Assembly (NCBI RefSeq): GCF_009649845.1
Contig: NZ_WJIE01000001.1
Span: forward strand, 1,349,054 to 1,413,053
Length of the DNA: 64,000 nt
From: Polyangium spumosum
Lineage (GTDB): Bacteria; Myxococcota_A; Polyangia; Polyangiales; Polyangiaceae
Direction of reading: 5' to 3'
Shown: piece after piece, positions 8,958-20,264 of the stretch
Position numbering within the stretch: position 1 is the stretch's first letter
Layout of the letters: the number at the start of each line of letters is the position of its first letter
Notes under the pieces: generated by a model
What the model saw: the letters and a program-made list of their open reading frames with translations, nothing else
Database searches by the model: none
Told to the model about the DNA's origin: nothing
Program-made: the position numbers and the translations under genes

Positions 8958-8984
8958 CGTCGCGTGACGTCGAATGACGTCGCG
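8945..8984. repeat. TGACGTCG short tandem repeat after amidotransferase gene
   Basis: Three 10-bp copies of TGACGTCG(CG/AA) at 8955, 8965 and 8975, preceded by the palindrome TCGACGTCGA at 8945-8954. The first copy contains the amidotransferase stop codon. It could form alternate hairpins between this gene and the convergent gene ending at 9000; a termination role is only a guess. Confidence 0.5.
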
Positions 8985-8999
8985 TGAAAGCTCCGCGCT

Positions 9000-9494
9000 T
9001 CAGATGATGTGATGGTGCAGCGCCCGCGCCTCGGCGATGTCCCAGGCCAGATCCTCGGCGGTGATGGCCTGGGCCGGCAGCTTCCCGATCTGCGAGACGA
9101 GCCACCGGGCGGCCTCCCCGATCTCGCCGAAGTGCTTCTCCGGGTACCTCCGGGGCTTGAGCAGGCTCGTCGCCCTGGCCGTGCCGCGCAGGAGGGTCGA
9201 GCGCATGCCTTCACCTTCGACGACGACCGCGCTCGCCAGCACGTAGGGGGCAAAGAAGTCGTCGAGCTTGCGCATCTCGGCGTCGACGGTGTCGGGCACC
9301 GCGAGCCGATGCGGCACGAGCACGCTCATCGAGCCGAACGACCTCGCGTCGTGGTCGGACTCCTCGATCAGCCATCGCTGCACGGCGATCACGCGCCGGA
9401 TGCGATCGAGGCTGATCCTGCCCCACACGGTCACGAACACGTGGCCCCGGGTGCCGACCAGATACTCTTCGTCTGCGTCGAGGACCTGGAGCAT
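9000..9494 (-). CDS. hypothetical protein, cytosolic
   Basis: A 164-aa protein with no signal peptide or membrane segment. Start at 9494 with AAAGGA 5 nt upstream. N-terminal half is alpha/beta in appearance ([20 protein letters not shown], then a long helix with [13 protein letters not shown]), recalling small myxobacterial regulatory proteins that lack named domains. The C-terminus is acidic/histidine-rich (ARALHHHII). Divergent from the fumarase gene with 148 bp between. Function not recognised; the codon use and strong ribosome-binding site support a real gene. Confidence 0.75.
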   Translation of the reverse strand: MLQVLDADEEYLVGTRGHVFVTVWGRISLDRIRRVIAVQRWLIEESDHDARSFGSMSVLVPHRLAVPDTVDAEMRKLDDFFAPYVLASAVVVEGEGMRSTLLRGTARATSLLKPRRYPEKHFGEIGEAARWLVSQIGKLPAQAITAEDLAWDIAEARALHHHII

Positions 9495-9604
9495 CGAGTT
9501 CCTTTATCCATCCATGTCGTCGCCAGTCAAGGGCGGGGCCCCCTGGATCTTCCAAGAAAATTGCCGATGTAGGCCTTCGCAGCGAGGCCGCCCCTTCGCC
9601 GCCC

Positions 9605-9634
9605 TTGGCATACGCCGGCTGCCTCGGGTACACC
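9605..9634 (+). promoter_or_regulatory. candidate promoter of fumarase gene
   Basis: TTGGCA (9605-9610), 18-bp spacer, TACACC (9629-9634). The -10 ends 8 nt before the ATG at 9643, so transcription would start about at the ATG, predicting a leaderless mRNA. No Shine-Dalgarno sequence is present before this ATG, which is consistent. Confidence 0.5.
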
Positions 9635-9642
9635 TTTGCCCG

Positions 9643-11289
9643 ATGAGCGATTTCCAGTTCCAGGACATGCTCCCCCTCGGCAAGGACGAGACGCCCTACC
9701 GGCTCGTCACGAAGGACCACGTCTCCACGATCGAGGCGGCGGGAAGGACGTTCTTGAAGGTCGAGCCGGCGGGCCTCACGCTCCTCGCGCGCGAGGCCAT
9801 GCGCGACATCGCGCACCTGCTCCGGCCGGGCCACCTCGCCCAGCTCGCGCGGATCCTCGAGGACCCGGAGGCCTCCTCGAACGACCGCTTCGTCGCGATG
9901 GAGCTGCTCCGGAACGCGAACATCGCCTCCGGCTTCGTCCTGCCCTCCTGCCAGGACACGGGCACGGCGATCGTGATGGGCAAGAAGGGCCAGCACGTGC
10001 TCACGGAGGGCAACGACGAGGCGGCGCTCGCGCGTGGCATCGCCGATACCTACCGCACGACGAACCTGCGTTACTCGCAGCTCGCGCCGCTCGACATGTA
10101 CCGCGAGGTCAACACGAAGACGAACCTGCCGGCGCAGATCGAGCTCTTCGCGACCGAGGGCGACGCCTACAAGTTCCTGTTCATGGCCAAGGGCGGGGGC
10201 TCGGCGAACAAGAGTTACCTCTACCAGGAGACGAAGGCGCTCCTGAACCCGGACAGCCTGCTCGCGTTCGTCGAGCAGAAGATCCGCGCGCTCGGCACGG
10301 CCGCTTGCCCGCCCTACCACCTCGCCGTGGTCGTGGGCGGCACCTCGGCCGAGCAGACGCTCAAGGTCGCGAAGCTCGCGTCCGCGCGTTACCTCGACAG
10401 CCTGCCCACGGAGGGCAACGAGCTCGGCCGTGGCTTCCGCGACGTGGGCCTCGAGCAGCAGATCCTCGCGATCGCCCAGCGGACGGGCATCGGCGCGCAG
10501 TTCGGCGGCAAATACTTCTGCCACGACGTCCGCGTGATTCGCCTGCCGCGCCACGGCGCCTCGTGCCCCGTGGGCATCGCGGTCTCGTGCTCGGCCGACC
10601 GGCAGGCGCGGGCGATGATCACGAAGGACGGCATCTTCCTCGAGGCGCTCGAGCGCGACCCGGCGAAGTACCTGCCCGAGACGACGGACGCCGAGCTCGG
10701 CGGCGAGGTCGTGCGGATCGACCTGAACCGCCCGATGAGCGAGATCCGGGCCGAGCTCTCGCGGTATCCCATCAAGACGCGCCTCTCGCTCACGGGCCCG
10801 ATGGTCGTGGCGCGGGACATCGCGCACGCGAAGATCAAGGAGCGGCTCGATCGGGGCGAGGGCATGCCCGGGTACATGAAGGATTTCATGGTGTATTACG
10901 CGGGCCCCGCGAAGACGCCGGAGGGGTATGCCTCGGGCTCGTTCGGGCCGACGACCGCGGGCCGCATGGACGCGTACGTCGACCTCTTCCAGGCGAATGG
11001 CGGCTCGTACGTGATGCTGGCCAAGGGCAACCGCTCGCGGGCGGTGACGGAGGCCTGCAAGAAACACGGGGGCTTCTATCTCGGCTCGATCGGCGGCCCG
11101 GCCGCGCGCCTCGCGAAGGATTGTATCAAGAAGGTCGAGGTGCTCGAATACCCCGAGCTCGGGATGGAGGCCGTCTGGAAGATCGAGGTCGTCGATTTCC
11201 CGGCGTTCATCGTGGTCGACGACAAGGGCAGCGATTTCTTCGCGGACATCGAGGGCCCGAAGGGCAAGCGCCTCGACGTCACGAAATAG
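9643..11289 (+). CDS. fumA: class I fumarate hydratase (iron-sulfur)
   Basis: A 548-aa class I fumarase, the usual length for the single-chain FumA/FumB type. It interconverts fumarate and malate in the TCA cycle in the cytosol. Visible signatures: SCQDTGTA with a cluster-ligand Cys early in the chain, [10 protein letters not shown] in the middle, a [17 protein letters not shown] segment, then a Cys-rich segment ([20 protein letters not shown] and SCSADRQAR), and the C-terminal beta-domain with TTAGRMD and [12 protein letters not shown]. Oxygen-sensitive [4Fe-4S] dependence is known for the family. Start at 9643 fits the signal-free N-terminus; upstream extension is out of character. The gene is convergent with the membrane-protein gene ending at 11294, 4 bp away. 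Confidence 0.96.
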   Translation: MSDFQFQDMLPLGKDETPYRLVTKDHVSTIEAAGRTFLKVEPAGLTLLAREAMRDIAHLLRPGHLAQLARILEDPEASSNDRFVAMELLRNANIASGFVLPSCQDTGTAIVMGKKGQHVLTEGNDEAALARGIADTYRTTNLRYSQLAPLDMYREVNTKTNLPAQIELFATEGDAYKFLFMAKGGGSANKSYLYQETKALLNPDSLLAFVEQKIRALGTAACPPYHLAVVVGGTSAEQTLKVAKLASARYLDSLPTEGNELGRGFRDVGLEQQILAIAQRTGIGAQFGGKYFCHDVRVIRLPRHGASCPVGIAVSCSADRQARAMITKDGIFLEALERDPAKYLPETTDAELGGEVVRIDLNRPMSEIRAELSRYPIKTRLSLTGPMVVARDIAHAKIKERLDRGEGMPGYMKDFMVYYAGPAKTPEGYASGSFGPTTAGRMDAYVDLFQANGGSYVMLAKGNRSRAVTEACKKHGGFYLGSIGGPAARLAKDCIKKVEVLEYPELGMEAVWKIEVVDFPAFIVVDDKGSDFFADIEGPKGKRLDVTK

Positions 11290-11293
11290 GCAC

Positions 11294-12514
11294 TCAATCC
11301 AGATCGATCCCCTCGACGTGGTACGGCCTGCGCGCGCTCCGCGGCAGGCCCCGCCTCTTCCGCGCCGCGAGGGCGACCGGATCGTCCGCCAAAAACCGCT
11401 CGTTCGTCTGCACGGGCAGCGGCCCTCGGCCTTTGTCGACGACGCGCCCCTCGTACCAGCGTCGATAACCGTGCGTGCTCTGCACGCGGAGCCAGGCGAG
11501 CCCGACGATCAACGCGGCGGCGACCCAGAGCACGCTCCACACGGAGCTGCCCTGCCCGAGCGCCGTCGCGGCCTCGAAGAGCGGCACGCGCCGGACCCAG
11601 ATCTCGCCTCTCTGATTCGGCAGCTCGTCGTAATCGTCGTCGTCGACGTCGATGAGGCCTCCCTCCTCGGGCGCCCGTTCGTACGTGACGTGGACGGTGT
11701 AATGGTTCTTCTGTTTCCCCTTGCTGGTCGACGTGTACACCCGCTTGCCCTGGTACGTCGCGACCACGTTTTCGCCCAGGAAGAGCCGCGCGCGGTAGGT
11801 GAAGAGCGGGGCGTTCATGAAGAGCCCGAGGAGCACCACCCACAGGCACGTCCACTGGAAGGCCCGCGCGCGGAGCTCGTGGCGGCGTGAGAGGCCCTCC
11901 GTGGACACGTGCATGCCCTTCTGCGGCGAGGGCCGCATCACCCAGCCCGTCGCGGCGGCCTGGCGATAACCGGCGGCTTGCCCGTCCGCCTCGGGATCGG
12001 GCGCCTTGTAGAGCCGCCCCTCCACCACCGCCCACTCCCCCGGCAAGAGCTCGGCGCGTCGCTTGCGCTGCGCCGGCGCGAGCCATTCTTTTTGATCGAG
12101 CGTGTCGACGAGCATCACGTCGTCCGGCGGCTCGATCCGGACACGTTCGCCGCCCGGTTGACACAGATAAAAGGGCCGCGCCTCCACCTCGCGGCCCCGC
12201 TCCTCCCACGTGTGCGACTTGTTGTTGTTCTTGTCGACCTGCTCCGTGCCCTCCTGGGTGATCGTCACCCGCACGGCCTGCTCCTCGCCTCGCGCGAATT
12301 CGACGACCCCGGCGACGAAGCGCGCGCCCTCGAAGAGCGGCGCGTCGGGCTTGACCACGGCGTCCGCCTCGACGGCCGCGCGGCGCGCGCGCCGGAGCTC
12401 CCGGAGGCAGAAGGCGAGCGCGAGCAGCAGGAGGACGTCGAGCGCGAAGACCGCGACGTACGACCACGGCGGCTCGATGTGGTTGTCCTCGAAGACCTTG
12501 ATGATGGATTGCAA
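11294..12514 (-). CDS. integral membrane protein of unknown function
   Basis: A 406-aa protein with three probable membrane segments: about 17-37 (VAVFALDVLLLLALAFCL), about 220-240 (WTCLWVVLLGLFMNAPL) and about 325-345 (SVLWVAAALIVGLAWL). Between TM1 and TM2 lies a roughly 180-residue soluble domain with LPGEWAVVEGRLYKAPDPE, reminiscent of the E3-ligase-like GIDE/DUF3592 type of membrane proteins, but the match is weak. A DDDDYDE acidic patch follows TM2. It is 18 bp downstream of the zinc-ribbon membrane protein gene on the same strand, so both probably form one operon. Function unknown. Confidence 0.8.
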   Translation of the reverse strand: MQSIIKVFEDNHIEPPWSYVAVFALDVLLLLALAFCLRELRRARRAAVEADAVVKPDAPLFEGARFVAGVVEFARGEEQAVRVTITQEGTEQVDKNNNKSHTWEERGREVEARPFYLCQPGGERVRIEPPDDVMLVDTLDQKEWLAPAQRKRRAELLPGEWAVVEGRLYKAPDPEADGQAAGYRQAAATGWVMRPSPQKGMHVSTEGLSRRHELRARAFQWTCLWVVLLGLFMNAPLFTYRARLFLGENVVATYQGKRVYTSTSKGKQKNHYTVHVTYERAPEEGGLIDVDDDDYDELPNQRGEIWVRRVPLFEAATALGQGSSVWSVLWVAAALIVGLAWLRVQSTHGYRRWYEGRVVDKGRGPLPVQTNERFLADDPVALAARKRRGLPRSARRPYHVEGIDLD

Positions 12515-12532
12515 TGCTTGCTCCGGCGAGGG

Positions 12533-13777
12533 TCAACGGCAGGCGTCGACGGCGTGGACGATCCGCCCCCAGTCGGCGGCCTGGATCCGATGCCCGTGCC
12601 CATTCACGAACGCCGCGTCCTCGTTCACGTTGAGCCAGGCCTTGCCGGCCGTGAAGCGATAGTCACGTTTCTTGTTCACGTAATCGCGATCCGACACCTC
12701 GGGCTTGCCGAGGTGGCCCTCGAGGCACGTGGCGAAGGCCTCGCGGCGGCCCGGGAAGGCCTGGGTCCCGCGCAGGTGCGCGGTCGACATCGACCCGCCC
12801 TCCTCGTTGCGGAAGGAGAGCGCGACCTCACGCACGAGCGGGTGATCCACGGCGATCGTGACGTCGAGGTGGATGAACGTCTTCGCGATCGCGCCGGGGA
12901 ACCTGCGGGTCAAGGTCTCGGCGGCCTTGTCGACGGTCGTCGTGGTGTCGAGCGTCGCGAGCGAGCCGAACCGGTGCGGCGCGCCGAGCAGGCGGGCTTC
13001 GTCGGAGCTCGGCTCGACCGGGACGTCGAAGACGGCGCCGAGGACGAGCTTCCACAAGGCGACGAGCTGCGCCTTCGCGTGCGGGTTGGGGCTCCTCCCG
13101 GGCCCGAGGACCCTTTGCACGGACGCGGCCACGGTGCCGGACCTCGCGTCGACGCTCACGGAGACGAGGCCCGCCCAGTTCCAGTTTCCGTCCTTCAGCC
13201 CGCCGTGGAGGCGCCTCCCGAGGGCCTCGCTCACGCGTGGATCCGCGCGCGCGCCGCTGCGCGGGACGAGCGAGAAGCTCTTCGGATACGCGGGCTCCTT
13301 TTCATCGAACATGAACGAGACGCTCTGGTACCGATCGTGCCCCAGGGGCACGCTGAGCAGGCTGGAGCCCAGGCTGCTGCCGCCGAGCGCCTTCGCGAGG
13401 CTCGCCCGCGGCAGGTCGATCTGCGCGGCCGCGAGGTCGTTCGGCGAGGTGCTCGCCCCGAACGGCCCGCTGCCCGACACGCCGCGCCCGCGGACGTTCA
13501 CCACGACCGTGACGCCGACGACGAGCACGAGGAAGGCGGCGACGAGGGCCCCGAACACGGACACGCCTGCGTGATAGCTGAGCGGCTTGTTCGACGGCGC
13601 CGGGACGTGTGGAGGCGGGACCCATTGCCTCGGCGGGCGGAAATCACGCGGGGTCACGGCCGCGAGGGTCCGGAGGAGGCGGCGCTCGCTGGTGACGCCG
13701 CAATAGCGGCACTTCGTGAGCGAAGCGTCCGGCTTCACGTCGAGCGGTGCGCCGCAGTGACGGCATTCGAGGATCAT
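12533..13777 (-). CDS. zinc-ribbon membrane protein
   Basis: A 414-aa protein starting MILECRHCGAPL, with two CxxC knuckles (CRHCG and CRYCG, 15 residues apart) forming an N-terminal zinc ribbon, a linker, and one membrane segment about 72-92 (VSVFGALVAAFLVLVVGVTV). The large C-terminal part (about 100-414) is presumably extracytoplasmic and is unrecognised. The start at 13777 is chosen because the longer frame from 13909 reads through the tandem repeat array. It begins an operon with the membrane protein at 11294-12514. The domain order (cytosolic ribbon, TM, exported domain) resembles many myxobacterial envelope proteins; role unknown. Confidence 0.8.
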   Translation of the reverse strand: MILECRHCGAPLDVKPDASLTKCRYCGVTSERRLLRTLAAVTPRDFRPPRQWVPPPHVPAPSNKPLSYHAGVSVFGALVAAFLVLVVGVTVVVNVRGRGVSGSGPFGASTSPNDLAAAQIDLPRASLAKALGGSSLGSSLLSVPLGHDRYQSVSFMFDEKEPAYPKSFSLVPRSGARADPRVSEALGRRLHGGLKDGNWNWAGLVSVSVDARSGTVAASVQRVLGPGRSPNPHAKAQLVALWKLVLGAVFDVPVEPSSDEARLLGAPHRFGSLATLDTTTTVDKAAETLTRRFPGAIAKTFIHLDVTIAVDHPLVREVALSFRNEEGGSMSTAHLRGTQAFPGRREAFATCLEGHLGKPEVSDRDYVNKKRDYRFTAGKAWLNVNEDAAFVNGHGHRIQAADWGRIVHAVDACR

Positions 13778-14075
13778 GGGCGGGGGTGAGGATACCGCTC
13801 GGGGGGTGGGAGCGGAAGCGGCAAGGTCCGAGCGGGTCCCAGGACACCCCCGATCGATGTGAACATCGTTCAGGTAGGTTCCGGCACATCCCGGATCGAT
13901 GGGGAACATCGTTCAGGGAGGTTCCGGGACGTCGCCGGTCGATGGGGAACATCGTTCAGGGAGGTTCCGGAACATCCCGGACCGATGTGAACATCGTTCA
14001 GGGAGGTTCCGGGACGTCGCGGATCGATGAGGAACATCGTTCGGGCAGGTTCCGGGACCTCCCGGGACGCCGATG
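13778..14075. repeat. five-copy 43-bp tandem repeat array (core 13850-14070)
   Basis: The invariant core GAACATCGTT recurs at 13861, 13904, 13947, 13989 and 14032, a period of 43, 43, 42 and 43 bp. Each copy also carries TTC(A/G)GG, AGGTTCCGG and, in some copies, the dyad CGATGTGAACATCG. Copies are degenerate (a few differences each) and contiguous, with no spacer, so this is not CRISPR. It fills the whole intergenic space between the zinc-ribbon gene start and the three-CxxCH lipoprotein stop. No gene is supported here; frames on both strands merely read the repeat. Confidence 0.85.
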
Positions 14076-15221
14076 TCACGGGCTCCCGCAGAGCTCGTTC
14101 GAATCCGCGCTCGTCACGCCGCCTGCCCTGCATTGCGCGCGATAGCAGTACACCGTCGCCGCCGAATACGCGCCGTCGTCGTGTTGCTCCGTCGTGCTGC
14201 CCGCGAGCGTGTAGGCGAGCGAGAACGCGCCGCCGTCCTCGTTGCGGAGGAGCAGGATCTTGTCGCAGCCCGACGACGTCCACACGACGTGCAGCGCGTC
14301 ACCCATCGGGATGAGGTCGACGAGCACGGGCGGGGTCGGCGGGGGTTTCGCGTCATAGTCGCGCGGCCAGACCAACCGGCCCGGCGCCCCCTCGGCGCCC
14401 TGCTCGGTATGGCACTTGTTGCAATCCCCGTCCGTCTGGAGCCCGTTCATGGAACGCGCGCGCCCATTCGCGACGAGCCGCGCCGTGTAGGGGACGGGCA
14501 CGCCCGCCGCGACGGCGCTCGACATGAAATTGCCGGCGGCGTTCGGCGTGAGCGTCATCGTCACCTGGCCCGTCGCGTCGAGGATCTCGACCTTCGCGCC
14601 GGCAGGCGGCGGGCTCATGCAGAGGTCCTGCTCGTGGAACGCAGGGAACACCGTCCCCATGAAGAAGTAATTGAAGTCCGACGCCTGGGTCTTGTGACAC
14701 GCGCGGCACGCGAGGCCCGGGTTCATCTGCGCGGTCGGGGTCGCGCTCGGATCCCAGGTCTCGCCGCTCGCGCAGGTGGTCTCCGCAGGTTTGGCCGGGA
14801 TGGCCCCGCACGTCCCCGGCGGCATCCCCGCCGCCACCCATTGCTCGAAGATGGCCACCTGGCCCGCGGACGCGGGGGGCTCGGAGGGGGGAGGCATCGG
14901 CGCCGCCGCCGATTTCATCCGCTCGAGGCTCCGTTCGCCGACCGTCTTCCCGGAGCTCGGATGCGGCGCGAGGAAATCGTGCCGCGAGAGCAGGGGCGAG
15001 GGCGCTCCCGCCGCGACGGGGGAAGCGTGGCAGCTCGAGCAGAGCACCTCGACGACCTCACGCACGTCGCAGGGCAGCTCGTTCGGTCCGAGGTCAGCTC
15101 CGGCCCCTCCGCCGCCGTCGCTTTCGTCTTGCACGACGGCGGGGAGAGGTTCGAGGGTGCAGCCCCCGAAGGGCGCCGAGAGAAAGGGCAGCAGGCAAAA
15201 TGCGAGATTGCGGGTACGCAT
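14076..15221 (-). CDS. multihaem c-type cytochrome-like lipoprotein
   Basis: A 381-aa lipoprotein: start at 15221 gives a signal peptide with lipobox PFGGC (Cys about 21). Three classic haem motifs are visible: CSSCH (about 63), CRACH (about 159) and CNKCH (about 259), so covalent c-type haem attachment in the periplasm or on the surface is expected. After the last haem motif a proline-rich linker (KPPPTPPV) leads to a roughly 90-residue fibronectin-III-like domain with a pair of Cys. Two upstream genes on the same strand, a small lipoprotein and a YcnI-like protein, are close enough (72 and 17 bp) to be one operon. Electron-transfer role is inferred; partners are not visible. Confidence 0.85.
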   Translation of the reverse strand: MRTRNLAFCLLPFLSAPFGGCTLEPLPAVVQDESDGGGGAGADLGPNELPCDVREVVEVLCSSCHASPVAAGAPSPLLSRHDFLAPHPSSGKTVGERSLERMKSAAAPMPPPSEPPASAGQVAIFEQWVAAGMPPGTCGAIPAKPAETTCASGETWDPSATPTAQMNPGLACRACHKTQASDFNYFFMGTVFPAFHEQDLCMSPPPAGAKVEILDATGQVTMTLTPNAAGNFMSSAVAAGVPVPYTARLVANGRARSMNGLQTDGDCNKCHTEQGAEGAPGRLVWPRDYDAKPPPTPPVLVDLIPMGDALHVVWTSSGCDKILLLRNEDGGAFSLAYTLAGSTTEQHDDGAYSAATVYCYRAQCRAGGVTSADSNELCGSP

Positions 15222-15293
15222 GGGCCGGGCAGTATCACCCGGCGAGCGACGACCGACCATGCGACGTTCTGTCGCATGGCGTCGCCGCCGACG

Positions 15294-15539
15294 TCATCGG
15301 GGCAGGCTGAGGCCGGGCGGGACGTACTCGCAGGGCAACGCTCCGCTCGGCGGCCTTGCCAGGACGTCCGGCGCGTCGATACACGAGACCCGCGCCGCAG
15401 GTGACCCGCCGCCCCCTCCGCCGGCGGAGCTCGAGCTCGAGGAGCTACCGCCGCCGCTGCCGCTCGGCGTGGAGCTCGGCTCGTCGGAGCACCCCCAGAG
15501 GCAAGCCGCGGCGATGATCGGGAAGAGCCAATGTTTCAT
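15294..15539 (-). CDS. small lipoprotein
   Basis: An 81-aa protein with a clear lipobox (AACLWGC, Cys17), a Ser/Gly-rich tether of about 25 residues, and a short tail with two Cys (VSCIDAP and LPCEY). The ribosome-binding site GGAAAGGAG lies directly before the ATG. Middle gene of the YcnI-like/small lipoprotein/cytochrome operon; 17 bp downstream of the YcnI-like gene. The two Cys and the partner genes hint at a redox or metal role, but no family is recognised. Confidence 0.75.
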   Translation of the reverse strand: MKHWLFPIIAAACLWGCSDEPSSTPSGSGGGSSSSSSSAGGGGGGSPAARVSCIDAPDVLARPPSGALPCEYVPPGLSLPR

Positions 15540-15556
15540 GACGGCTCCTTTCCCGG

Positions 15557-16255
15557 CTAGTAACGGACCCAGATTTCATCGTTCGCCTTCACCCCGTCCG
15601 CCGCGAGCAACGTGACGCCGTCCGTGCCCTGGATGAGCTCGACGGTGTTGTCGTTGAAGCTGTAGGCGTCCGCGCCGCGCCACACGATGAGCGCGTCCTT
15701 GAAGAAGACGCCGAGGTCCGCGATGTCGACGGGCACGGTGTATTTGTTCCAGCCCGGGAGGTGATCGGGGACGATGACCTGCGCGGCGGCGGGCTCGCCC
15801 ATCTCGCCCGGCAGCGCGACCCACTCCGCGTACGAGAGCGTCGCGTCGGCGGCGCGGCAGACCTGATGGACCTTGTAATAAATCGAGGTGAACGGCGCGT
15901 TCGGGACCCGCGCGCGGAACGCGAGCTTGTAATAATTCGAGTCGCCGGGCAGGGCGTCCGCGTCGTCCTTCTGCCACGTCACGCTCGTCACGAGCGCGGG
16001 ATCCACCGGGTCGTACGTGAGCGAGGTCTTGCCGAAATCGCTCCACATCGGGCGCACCGAGGTCATGCCCTTGGGGATGTCGACGGTGATGGCATACGTG
16101 TCCGAGCCTTCGCAGCCGTGACCGACGCCGAGCTCGACGACGGTGGTCTTGTTGGCGATGGCCGTCGGGCTCACCGCGCTGATGTGCGCCTCGGCCGCGG
16201 CGCTCGTGGCGAGCGCGACCGCGAAGGTCAGGATCGTGATCGGCGTGTGTTTCAT
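15557..16255 (-). CDS. YcnI-like (DUF1775) exported copper-associated protein
   Basis: A 232-aa exported protein. The start at 16255 follows GGAAGGAG and yields a signal peptide cleaved after AAAEA, leaving an N-terminal His (HISAVSPT). That is the hallmark of YcnI/DUF1775 proteins, in which the mature N-terminal His helps bind Cu(II) in the characterised Bacillus protein. The ELGVGHGCEGSDTYAI segment and GWNKY later fit the family's beta-sandwich. A longer frame from 16321 is rejected because it precedes the signal. Family members often sit beside copper chaperone genes; here instead it leads an operon with two lipoproteins, one multihaem. A role in copper handling for a surface redox protein is inference. 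Confidence 0.85.
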   Translation of the reverse strand: MKHTPITILTFAVALATSAAAEAHISAVSPTAIANKTTVVELGVGHGCEGSDTYAITVDIPKGMTSVRPMWSDFGKTSLTYDPVDPALVTSVTWQKDDADALPGDSNYYKLAFRARVPNAPFTSIYYKVHQVCRAADATLSYAEWVALPGEMGEPAAAQVIVPDHLPGWNKYTVPVDIADLGVFFKDALIVWRGADAYSFNDNTVELIQGTDGVTLLAADGVKANDEIWVRY

Positions 16256-16371
16256 ATCGTGTACTCCTTCCAGTCCGTGGCCGGTGGGGTACCACGACGA
16301 GCCAAAAAGCCCGTGCGTCATGATGTCGCACGGCGGGCGAGCGGCAGCGGCGCGTGGTAATGCCGAGGCAA

Positions 16372-16878
16372 ATGTCTCGAACGTCTTGCGACACGAGCCG
16401 CGTGGTGGCGGCGAGCGCGCTCCTCCTTTTCGTCACGGCGAGCTGCACGCGGCGCGACGAGGAGGCCTCGAAGCCGGCGCCACAGGCGACGGCGACACAG
16501 GGGAGCGGTGAACGAGGGACGGCGGCCCTCGCCGAGCCGCAGCCCGATTTCATCAAGCATCCCCCGGTCCACTTGAAGCCCGCGTGCGCGAGCTCGAGCG
16601 AGAGCACCACGAGCGACGAGGGGCACCGCTGCGTCGCGCTGACCCTGCGCTGTCCCGAGCTCGATCCGGGCGAGTCGGTGTGGCTGGCGACGACGCCGCC
16701 CGTGGCGAAGGTCGTGTCGCCGAAGGGAGCGCGGGGGCTACACGTCACCGGCGAGGACGAGGTCTCGGCCAGGGTCTGCTGCAAGAACACGGGCGCCGCG
16801 CCGGAGCCCGTCAAGGCGCAGATCAGGCTCTTCACCAATGAGGTGGCGGGCTCGGTCCACACGCTCGACTGCCCTTGA
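16372..16878 (+). CDS. hypothetical lipoprotein
   Basis: About 168 aa; alternative in-frame starts at 16354 (GTG) and 16360 (ATG) cannot be excluded. It has a signal peptide with lipobox VTASC and a polar linker rich in Ala, Gln and Glu. The C-terminal 100 residues hold several Cys (KPACASS, HRCVAL, LRCPEL, VCCKN, LDCP), suggesting disulfide-bonded structure outside the cytoplasm. Divergent from the YcnI-like gene. Its stop codon abuts the stop of the helicase gene on the other strand (TGATCA at 16876-16881). No family recognised. Confidence 0.7.
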   Translation: MSRTSCDTSRVVAASALLLFVTASCTRRDEEASKPAPQATATQGSGERGTAALAEPQPDFIKHPPVHLKPACASSSESTTSDEGHRCVALTLRCPELDPGESVWLATTPPVAKVVSPKGARGLHVTGEDEVSARVCCKNTGAAPEPVKAQIRLFTNEVAGSVHTLDCP

Positions 16879-20115
<3,237 letters not shown>

Positions 20116-20222
20116 GTTTGTCTCTCGGCAACCTCGAAGACGCAACTACCCGAGATCGCGGCGCTCGTCAAGCCGCGGACGAACCAAGCAGGTTTGGCCG
20201 GATCTAACCACGTTCTCCGCGG

Positions 20223-20251
20223 TTGTGGAGGCGCCCTTTCCCTGATACGCA
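20223..20251 (+). promoter_or_regulatory. candidate promoter of MFS gene
   Basis: TTGTGG (20223-20228), 17-bp spacer, TGA-TACGCA with an extended -10 (20243-20251). It lies 13 nt before the ATG at 20265 in the divergent space between the helicase and MFS genes. On the minus strand a TTGACG box (20171-20166) may serve the helicase. Confidence 0.4.
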
Positions 20252-20264
20252 CGAAAGCGGCCCG

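Noticed and set aside
13850-14070. CRISPR array
   Set aside because: The repeats are contiguous 43-bp tandem units without unique spacers and no cas genes are near.
20143-20171. TTGACG-N17-TAGTTG as helicase promoter on the minus strand
   Set aside because: The -35 is good but the -10 matches poorly, so it was not listed as a feature.
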